From CAMLHU01 sp031393795 (GTDB taxonomy: Bacteria; Gemmatimonadota; Gemmatimonadetes; Gemmatimonadales; GWC2-71-9), in contig JANMWE010000278.1 of assembly GCA_031393795.1 (NCBI GenBank), positions 1 through 11,755 on the forward strand: DNA of 11,755 nt. The letters are read 5' to 3'. The notes under the pieces were generated by a model. That model ran no database searches and was not told the origin of the DNA. It saw nothing but the letters and a program-made list of their open reading frames with translations. The translations under genes and the position numbers were made by a program. This document shows, piece after piece, positions 5,765 to 11,755 of this stretch; within the stretch, counting starts at the first letter, position 1; the number at the start of each line of letters is the position of its first letter.

Positions 5765-6969
5765 TGCGCGCCGTTCTTTTCCAGGTCCTGACCGCCGCGA
5801 GCCTCGCGACCGCGGCGTCCGCCCAGGCCGCGCCGCTGGAGCCGCCGATCGATTCGCTCAGGGTGTGGGCCCGGCGCGACTCGCTCGATGCCCGGGCCTT
5901 TTTCGACCTGGGGATGGGGTACTGGTCCAAGAACAAGTTCGACCAGGCCGACACTGCCTTCCGTCGGGCGCTTCTGCTGGCCCCGCATTACGCCCAGCCC
6001 CACCTCGCCCTGGCGCTCCTCCCCTTCGGTCGGGGAGACCGCTACCTCACGGACCTCTCGCATCGAGTCAGCGCCGACTCGCTGTCCGGGCTCTTCCGGG
6101 CGTCCGCCCAGTACTACCGGCAGGCCTACCTCCTCGATCCTCTCGTTGACCCCCGGATCCTCCGCTACCTCGGCGTCGACGAGCTGGTCCCGCGCTCGAA
6201 CCGGCTCGAGATCGCCAATGGGGTGATCTTTTCACTGGGCGTGCCCTGGTGGGAAGGGCGGACCAAGCGCGGGGTCCAGGCACTGGTGGACGGACGCCCG
6301 GACGAAGCGTTCGTGACCCTCGACGCGGTGCTGCACTCCCGCCAGATGACCCAGGGGGCCATCCTCCCTGACCTCTTCATCTGGTACTACGGGCTCGCGT
6401 CGATGCACTCTTCGCACTACGACCGCGCCGCCGCCGCCTTCCGTGAATTGGCCCAGCGGGCCAACCGCCGCCAGAACGACGAACCCGATCGGGTCATCCC
6501 GAGCGCCCGCGCTGACTACCTCTTTCTCTATGCCGCCACCTCGGAGCAGGCGGGGAACCTCGGGGTCGCCATCCCGGCCTTCGAGGAGGCGCTCGCGGCC
6601 GACTTCGGGCTCTACCAGGCCCACGTGCGGCTGGCCGACATCCGCGAGACCCGCGGCGAGATCGAGCAGGCTCTCACGGAACGGCAGCGCGCCGTCGATA
6701 CCAGCCCCGAGACGGGCAAGCTCTACCTCGACCTCGGCATCACGCTGATGCAGGCCGGGCGCGCGGCACCGGCCGAGTCGGCGTTCGTCGTGGCGGCGCG
6801 CCTGCTGCCGGATGACGCCGGAGCCCAGGAGTTCCTCGCCCAGCTCGCGGCGCAGAACGGCCATCCGGATGTCGCCCGCACTGCGCTCGAGCGCTTCGTG
6901 ATCGTCGCGCCCGCCCGCTACGCCGATCAGGTGGCCGATGCGCGCCGCAAGCTGGCGGAACTGCCGTGA
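5764..6969 (+). CDS. Exported TPR-repeat protein, copy 1 of a tandem pair
   Basis: Tetratricopeptide-repeat protein of 401 residues, probably periplasmic or surface-exposed; TPR solenoids bind partner proteins or peptides. The signal peptide spans residues 1-20, with cleavage best placed after Ala-Ser-Ala, leaving Gln21 first. TPR-like helical pairs are visible at about 46-82 (FFDLGMGYWSK, TAFRRALLLAP), 205-231, 253-282, 285-315 and 319-350, with a degenerate last pair to 398. It lacks catalytic motifs. The same blocks recur collinearly in the next gene: GYWSK, LLDPLVD, YYGLA, a LYLDLGITL-like block, NGHPDVAR, and a C-terminal ADARRKLAEL-like helix. This shows an old duplication. The ATG shares one base with the preceding amidohydrolase stop, and the next gene overlaps by four bases. 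The partner protein is unknown. Confidence 0.88.
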   Translation: MRAVLFQVLTAASLATAASAQAAPLEPPIDSLRVWARRDSLDARAFFDLGMGYWSKNKFDQADTAFRRALLLAPHYAQPHLALALLPFGRGDRYLTDLSHRVSADSLSGLFRASAQYYRQAYLLDPLVDPRILRYLGVDELVPRSNRLEIANGVIFSLGVPWWEGRTKRGVQALVDGRPDEAFVTLDAVLHSRQMTQGAILPDLFIWYYGLASMHSSHYDRAAAAFRELAQRANRRQNDEPDRVIPSARADYLFLYAATSEQAGNLGVAIPAFEEALAADFGLYQAHVRLADIRETRGEIEQALTERQRAVDTSPETGKLYLDLGITLMQAGRAAPAESAFVVAARLLPDDAGAQEFLAQLAAQNGHPDVARTALERFVIVAPARYADQVADARRKLAELP

Positions 6970-8153
6970 TCCGTCGCGCGCGCCTGCTCCTCCTCCTCGC
7001 CGGCCCGTTGACCCTCGCACCGGCCGCGCTCCCGGCACAGGTGCACCTCAAGCCCGGGGTCACGGTGCGGAAGCTGGAGCAGGCGGTGGCGCACGACCCC
7101 TACGATCCAGTGGCGCTGTACGACTTGGCCCTGGGGTACTGGAGCAAGAAGCGCTGGGACGACGTGGAACGGACGCTCCGTCGGGCGCTCGACATCGAGC
7201 CCCGCAACGCCCCGGCGCTCCTGGCCCTGGCGCACCTCCCGTATGCCCGCCGCCCCAAGCTCTGGGACGAGGAGGAACGGGGGACCGTCCCCCCCGAATG
7301 GCAGCCCACGCTCATCCAGCGCGACCGGCTGTCGCGCCGGGCCTTCCTCATCGACCCCCTCGTGGATCTGCAGATCGTGGGGGCCGTAGCCCCCGACGAG
7401 AACACCCTCATCCGCGGTGGGACTGACGCGACCCCTGAACGGACCGCGCTGGTCGGGCTCACCAATTTTCGGAATGCCCAGTACGACCAGGCGTTCGCCT
7501 GGTTCGACCGACTCGCCCGCGCGCTCGGCGGTGAACAGGATCCGTCGCGGATACCCGATTTCGTCCTCTATTATCGGGGGCTAGCTGCGGCGCACCTGAA
7601 CGACATTCCCGCCGCCATCCGCGACTTCCGGCGCCTCCACGCGATGGGCGACACGCTCGACGCCCCCGGCGGACTCGTCGACCCCGTCCTCGCCACCTAC
7701 GTGCTCGCCTTCCTGCTCCAGCGGGCCGGTGCATACGACGAGGCGGTCGCGACGTATCAGCAGGCGCTCGCCGGCGATCTCGGGCTCTGGATGGTGCACG
7801 TCCAGCTGGCCCGCATCCACGACGATCGCGGCGAGTGGGCGGACGCGGTCCGCGAACGGGACCTCGCGCTGGAGGCGGATCCCGACGATCCCAGTCTCCT
7901 GCTCGACCTCGGAATCACCCTGTCGAAGGCGGGACGACCCACGGAGGCGGAACCGGTGCTGGCCCGGGCGCAGGCCGGGTTGCCCCGCAACTTCCGTGTG
8001 CCCTACTTCCAAGGGCTCGTCGCCCAGCAACTCGGCCACCCCGACGCGGCGCGCGCCGCGTTCCAGCACTTCCTGACCCTGGTGCCCAGTCGCTACGTCG
8101 ACGAGATCGCTGACGTACGTGGCCGTCTTCGCGACCTTTCCGGACCTCGATGA
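6966..8153 (+). CDS. Exported TPR-repeat protein, copy 2 of a tandem pair
   Basis: Paralogue of the preceding protein, 395 residues. The GTG at 6966 overlaps the previous stop (GTGA). Residues 1-24 form a signal peptide (two arginines, LLLLLAGPL, then ALPA) with Gln25 as the likely first mature residue. TPR pairs lie at about 50-84, 164-190, 199-227, 240-271, 275-305 and 309-340, with a final block LGHPDAARAAFQHFL (356-370). Shared blocks with copy 1 are in the same order: LGYWSKKRWD, FLIDPLVD, LYYRGLAAAH, DLGL, LLDLGITLSKAGR. The region between LIDPLVD and YYRGLA differs most in length and sequence and is the likely specificity segment. No enzyme motif is visible. Its stop overlaps the S41 protease start (ATGA), so the pair may present substrate to, or scaffold, that protease; this is inference. 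Confidence 0.88.
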   Translation: MIRRARLLLLLAGPLTLAPAALPAQVHLKPGVTVRKLEQAVAHDPYDPVALYDLALGYWSKKRWDDVERTLRRALDIEPRNAPALLALAHLPYARRPKLWDEEERGTVPPEWQPTLIQRDRLSRRAFLIDPLVDLQIVGAVAPDENTLIRGGTDATPERTALVGLTNFRNAQYDQAFAWFDRLARALGGEQDPSRIPDFVLYYRGLAAAHLNDIPAAIRDFRRLHAMGDTLDAPGGLVDPVLATYVLAFLLQRAGAYDEAVATYQQALAGDLGLWMVHVQLARIHDDRGEWADAVRERDLALEADPDDPSLLLDLGITLSKAGRPTEAEPVLARAQAGLPRNFRVPYFQGLVAQQLGHPDAARAAFQHFLTLVPSRYVDEIADVRGRLRDLSGPR

Positions 8154-9709
8154 TGCGGATCCTTCGTCGGCCACTCGCCCTGCTCGCCTTGCTCGCCCTC
8201 GCTTCGGCGGGTCGGTTGGCGGCGCAATCGAGTTATGAGCAGCTCACCGCCTTCAGCGACGTCCTCAACTACATCCGGCTCAACTACACCGATTCGGTGG
8301 GGTATCCGGAGATGGTCCAGGCGGCGATCGAAGGGGTCCTCCGATCGCTCGATCCGCACAGCTACTTCCTGGCCCGGAATGACTACGCCCGCCGCAATTC
8401 AATGGAGCGGGGCGAGCTCGCCATCACCGGGCTTTACTTCGAGCTGGTCGACGGCCGACCCACCGTCCTCGGCGTGCTGGACGGCAGTCCGGCGGCGCGC
8501 TCGCGGATCCAGCCTGGCGACCGGCTCCTCTCCGTCGATGACACCAGCGCCGCGGGAATCGATGTCGAACACCTGGCCCTGAAGCTCGCGGGCGAGAAGG
8601 GGTCGCGCGTTCGCCTCCGTTTCGCGCGCGGCTCGCTGCTCGAGCCGGACACCCTTCGCGTCACGCTCAAGCGGGAGCAGATCCCGCTGCGCGGTGTCAG
8701 CACGGCCGGGATGGCCGACAGTGTCACCGGGTACGTCCGCCTGGCCGAGTTCACCCTCGGAGTGGGGGAGGAGGTCGACCGGGCGCTCAAGACATTGAAG
8801 GGACGCGGGATGCGGCGCGCCATCCTCGACCTCCGCGGAGATCCAGGCGGGCGCATCGTCGGTGCGGTGGACGTGGCCGGGCTCTTCCTGGCGCGTGGCG
8901 CGATCGTCTTCAAGACCCGCGATCGGCGCAGCCAGAACGATCACGACTTCGCCACCCAGCTCGACGGTGCCTGGCGCGAGCTCCCGCTCGTCGTGCTCAT
9001 CGACGATCGGAGCGCGAGTGCATCCGAGGCCCTGGCCGGGTCGCTGCAGGACAACGACCGCGCCCTCATCGTCGGCCGGCGGAGCTTCGGCAAGGCGCTG
9101 ATCCAGCGCCCGTTCGTCCTCCACACCGGCGACGTGGTCTTCCTGACCGTCGGCCGAGTGCTGACGCCGAGCGGCCGCTTCATCCAGCGGCGGTATGAAG
9201 GACTCGGAGTCGAGCAGTACTACTCGTTCCGCGGCACATCAGGCACCGCCGAGGACACGGCCCAGGTCTTCCACACCCTCGCGGGTCGGCCGATGCGCGG
9301 GGGCGGTGGGATCGCCCCGGATCTCCCCACGCCCGCGCCGGTCCAGATGCCGGTCTGGTGGTCCGCGGCCTCCGATTCAGCCTACGACACGGCCGTCTCC
9401 GACAGCGTCGCCGTGCTCCTCCCGGCGACCCCGGTGGCCCGGGAGCGCTGGCTTACCGACAGCGCCGCCTGGCGCGGCGCTCTCCTCCCTCCCTTCCTGG
9501 CTCGTACCCGGGCCGGCCTCCACGCCGCCGCCCTGCCCGACTCGGCCCAGGCCGCCCGGATGGCGCGGATACTCGCGTACCGGGTGGCAGAGGTGCGCTG
9601 GGGGGTCGAGGCGGGCCTGACCTTCGCCCTCCGGAATGATGGCGATGTCCGGGCGGCCCTGACCGCCTTCCCCCGCCTGCCCGTCCTGCTGGCCCCGACC
9701 CGCCCATAG
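8150..9709 (+). CDS. Exported S41 C-terminal-processing peptidase (CtpA/Tsp-like) with PDZ domain
   Basis: Serine protease using a Ser-Lys dyad that trims or degrades envelope proteins from their C-termini. The 519 residues comprise a signal peptide (1-25, LAA then Gln26), an N-terminal helical part with LDPHSYF (67-73), a PDZ domain (about 88-172, with GSPAARSRIQPGDRLLSVD), and the S41 core (about 190-350). Catalytic residues fit the family spacing: Ser290 in DDRSASASEA, Lys315 in RRSFGKALIQ (25 residues later), and Gln319. RGDPGG (229-234) is the conserved core loop. The remaining ~130 residues match nothing I recognise. Start is the ATG at 8150 in an ATGA overlap; the ATG at 8153 is an equal alternative. 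In related systems a TPR lipoprotein adaptor (NlpI for Prc) delivers substrate, which makes the upstream TPR genes notable. Confidence 0.94.
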   Translation: MMRILRRPLALLALLALASAGRLAAQSSYEQLTAFSDVLNYIRLNYTDSVGYPEMVQAAIEGVLRSLDPHSYFLARNDYARRNSMERGELAITGLYFELVDGRPTVLGVLDGSPAARSRIQPGDRLLSVDDTSAAGIDVEHLALKLAGEKGSRVRLRFARGSLLEPDTLRVTLKREQIPLRGVSTAGMADSVTGYVRLAEFTLGVGEEVDRALKTLKGRGMRRAILDLRGDPGGRIVGAVDVAGLFLARGAIVFKTRDRRSQNDHDFATQLDGAWRELPLVVLIDDRSASASEALAGSLQDNDRALIVGRRSFGKALIQRPFVLHTGDVVFLTVGRVLTPSGRFIQRRYEGLGVEQYYSFRGTSGTAEDTAQVFHTLAGRPMRGGGGIAPDLPTPAPVQMPVWWSAASDSAYDTAVSDSVAVLLPATPVARERWLTDSAAWRGALLPPFLARTRAGLHAAALPDSAQAARMARILAYRVAEVRWGVEAGLTFALRNDGDVRAALTAFPRLPVLLAPTRP

Positions 9710-9712
9710 CCC

Positions 9713-9720
9713 TATTTTTG
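9713..9720 (+). promoter_or_regulatory. TATTTTTG box immediately before the E1 start
   Basis: TATTTTTG fits TAnnTTTG, the -7 element described for Bacteroidota promoters. Only five bases separate it from the ATG at 9726, so transcription would begin at or next to the start codon. No upstream TTG-type -33 element stands out. It lies in the 16-base gap after the protease stop. Confidence 0.45.
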
Positions 9721-9725
9721 GGGCC

Positions 9726-11755
9726 ATGGCCACCCGAACCAAGCCCAGCCCCAAGGCCGCCAAGGCCCTTTCCAAGACCGATCTCCTCGACCTCTACCGG
9801 GTGATGTTCCTCTCCCGCCGGGTCGACGACAAGGAGATCCAGCTCAAGCGCCAGAACAAGATCTTCTTCCAGATCTCCGGTGCAGGCCACGAGGGGGTGC
9901 TCGCCGCCGCCTCGAAGGTCCTCCGGCCGGCGCACGACTGGTTCTACACCTACTATCGTGACCGGGCCCTCTGCCTTGGCCTCGGCATGACCGCCACCGA
10001 GCAGCTCCTCTCGGCCGTGGCCGCCGCCGACGATCCGAACTCGGGCGGCCGGCAGATGCCGAGCCACTGGGGACAGAAGGACCTCAACATCGTCAGCGCC
10101 TCGAGCCCGACCGGCACCCAGTTCCTCCAGGCCGTGGGCTGCGCCGAGGCGTGGCTTCGGGCCGACCAGAACCCCGCAGCGGCCGAGCAGGTCCCGACCG
10201 AGCGGGACGAAGTCGTGCTCGTCACCACGGGTGAAGGGACGACCTCGCAGGGAGAGTTCTGGGAGGCGATGAACACCGCGTCCAACCTGAAGCTGCCGGT
10301 GGTCTTCCTGGTCGAAGACAATGGGTACGCCATCTCCACGCCGGTCGAGGTGAACACCGCCGGCGGCAATATCTCCAAGCTGGTCGCTGGGTTCCCCGCT
10401 CTCCTGCTCGAGGAGTGCGACGGCTGCGATGTCATGGCCTCATACGACGCCATGTCGCGCGCGGTCGAGTACGCCCGGCAGCGGAAGGGCCCCGCGCTAG
10501 TGCACGCCAAGGTCATCCGGCCATACAGCCACTCCCTCTCCGACGACGAGGTCCTCTATCGTCCCCCCGCCGAGCGCGAGGCCGATGCGAAGAAGGATCC
10601 GCTCACCCGGTTCCCGAAGTACCTGATCGACCAGGGGGTCGCGAGCGAGGCGGAACTTGACGCCATCCGGAAGGCGGTCGATGAAGAGGTCGAGGCCGCG
10701 ACGGCCACGGCGCTCGCCGCGCCGCAGCCCGCCAAGGACAGCGTGTACAAGTTCGTCTACTCACCCGATGTGGACCCGACCTCGGACAGTTTCGACACCG
10801 AGGACGACCCCAAGTTCACCGGCGAGCCGACCACGATGGTGGACCTGCTCAACGGCTGCATGAAGGACGAGATGACGCGCGACCCGCGCATCGTGGTCTT
10901 CGGCCAGGACGTGGCCGACGCCTCGCGCGAGGAGAACCTCGGCGAAGTGAAGGGGAAGGGAGGGGTGTTCAAGGTGACTTGGGGGCTGCAGCGCGCCTTC
11001 GGGTCGTCCCGGGTCTACAACTCTCCGCTAGCCGAGGCCAACATCGTGGGGCGGGCCATCGGGTTGGCGACGCGCGGGTTCAAGCCGGTGGTCGAGATCC
11101 AGTTCTTCGACTACATCTGGACCGCGTACATGCAGATCCGCAACGAGCTGGCGCTCATGCGGTGGCGTTCCAACAACACCTTCGCCTCCCCGGTGGTCAT
11201 CCGCGTCACGTACGGCGGATACTTGAAGGGCGGCGCGGTGTACCACTCGCAGACCGGGGCCGCGATCTTCACCGGCATCCCCGGGCTCCGGGTCGTGTGC
11301 CCCTCCACGGCGCTCGACGCCAACGGGCTCCTCCGCACCGCCATCCGGAGCGAGGATCCGGTGCTCTTCCTCGAGCACAAGCACCTCTATCGGCAGACCT
11401 ACAACAAAGCGCCGAACCCCGGGCCCAACTTCATGATCCCCTTCGGCAAGGCCAAGGTGGTCAAGGAAGGGAAGGACGTGACGGTAGTGACCTACGGCGC
11501 CGTGGTCCAGCGGGCGCTGGTGGCCGCCAAGGAAGCGGAAGAGAAGGGGCTCTCGGTCGAGGTGATCGACCTGCGGTCGCTCTCGCCCGTGGACTGGGAC
11601 ACCATCCGCGCCTCCGTCAAGAAGACCAACCGGGTCATCGTGGCGTATGAGGACGCGCTGAGCTGGGGCTACGGCTCAGAGATCGCGGCCCGGATCGCCG
11701 ACGAGCTGTTCAACTTCCTCGACGCGCCGGTGCGGCGGGTGGCCTGCACCGACAC
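9726..11755 (+). CDS. Fused alpha-beta E1 of a 2-oxo acid dehydrogenase, probably branched-chain (C-terminus cut by window edge)
   Basis: Thiamine-diphosphate E1 that decarboxylates a 2-oxo acid and passes the acyl group to the lipoyl arm of E2. At least 676 residues are open to the window end. The E1 alpha part (about 20-330) has the TPP/Mg motif GEGTTSQGEFWEA from Gly169 to Asn199 in VEDNGYAIST. Glu170 replaces the Asp of pyruvate dehydrogenases; human branched-chain E1 alpha also has GEG here. His269 in YSHSLSDDE aligns with the catalytic His of the phosphorylation loop. A Lys/Asp/Pro-rich linker (about 333-366) leads to E1 beta (from 367), with PLAEANIVG (434-442), QFFDYIWTAYMQIRNE (459-474) and AVYHSQ (504-509). 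Alpha and beta are usually separate genes, so this is the single-chain form. Roughly 25-40 residues seem missing. The name is provisional; pyruvate remains possible. Confidence 0.92.
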   Translation, partial: MATRTKPSPKAAKALSKTDLLDLYRVMFLSRRVDDKEIQLKRQNKIFFQISGAGHEGVLAAASKVLRPAHDWFYTYYRDRALCLGLGMTATEQLLSAVAAADDPNSGGRQMPSHWGQKDLNIVSASSPTGTQFLQAVGCAEAWLRADQNPAAAEQVPTERDEVVLVTTGEGTTSQGEFWEAMNTASNLKLPVVFLVEDNGYAISTPVEVNTAGGNISKLVAGFPALLLEECDGCDVMASYDAMSRAVEYARQRKGPALVHAKVIRPYSHSLSDDEVLYRPPAEREADAKKDPLTRFPKYLIDQGVASEAELDAIRKAVDEEVEAATATALAAPQPAKDSVYKFVYSPDVDPTSDSFDTEDDPKFTGEPTTMVDLLNGCMKDEMTRDPRIVVFGQDVADASREENLGEVKGKGGVFKVTWGLQRAFGSSRVYNSPLAEANIVGRAIGLATRGFKPVVEIQFFDYIWTAYMQIRNELALMRWRSNNTFASPVVIRVTYGGYLKGGAVYHSQTGAAIFTGIPGLRVVCPSTALDANGLLRTAIRSEDPVLFLEHKHLYRQTYNKAPNPGPNFMIPFGKAKVVKEGKDVTVVTYGAVVQRALVAAKEAEEKGLSVEVIDLRSLSPVDWDTIRASVKKTNRVIVAYEDALSWGYGSEIAARIADELFNFLDAPVRRVACTD

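Noticed and set aside
9691..9725. GGCCCC/GGGGCC stem between the protease end and the E1 start as a terminator
   Set aside because: Only six pairs, with the T-run in the loop instead of after the stem; the T-run is better explained as the promoter-like box.
10979..11650. 223-codon plus-strand frame inside the E1 gene
   Set aside because: Out-of-frame shadow; the E1 beta motifs are in the other frame.

Overview
The window is high-GC bacterial chromosome, tightly packed with protein genes. I see no rRNA, tRNA, CRISPR array or transposase. Several traits fit Gemmatimonadota or a related member of the FCB group. These are a single-chain fusion of the E1 alpha and beta subunits of a 2-oxo acid dehydrogenase, secreted proteins whose signal peptides end in Ala-Gln, weak Shine-Dalgarno signals with many GTGA/ATGA stop-start overlaps, and a TAnnTTTG-type box just before a start codon. 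The assignment is inferred from style only.

Layout. (1) At 1-458 (minus) is a GNAT acetyltransferase cut by the window edge. (2) The divergent intergenic region 459-799 holds a long imperfect inverted repeat (464-604), a pyrimidine-rich tract and a promoter-like box. (3) From 800 to 2948 (plus) run proline dehydrogenase, a 105-residue unknown protein and the ribosome-assembly GTPase RsgA, joined by two GTGA overlaps. (4) A long hairpin (2952-3055) separates this operon from a convergent two-gene minus operon at 3058-3712, a small membrane-anchored unknown followed by a MazG-like nucleotide pyrophosphohydrolase. (5) From 3844 to 9709 (plus) come a small helical unknown, an exported YtcJ-type amidohydrolase, two paralogous exported TPR proteins and an exported S41 PDZ protease. 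The last four overlap or abut and look like one transcription unit for the cell envelope. (6) From 9726 past the window end is the fused E1 enzyme, with a promoter-like box so close to its ATG that the mRNA may be leaderless.

How the genes work together. PutB-type proline oxidation and the E1 enzyme (probably branched-chain 2-oxo acid dehydrogenase) point to amino-acid catabolism. RsgA and MazG are housekeeping genes for ribosome maturation and nucleotide-pool cleaning. The amidohydrolase-TPR-TPR-protease cluster is the least explained part. Its members are all predicted to be exported and translationally linked, so they may act on a common envelope or extracellular peptide substrate, but this is inference. 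I found no clear novel defence or mobile system. The strongest unexplained signals are the 464-604 inverted repeat, the paralogous TPR pair with its protease, the recurrent promoter-like motif and the Ala-Gln signal-peptide ends.
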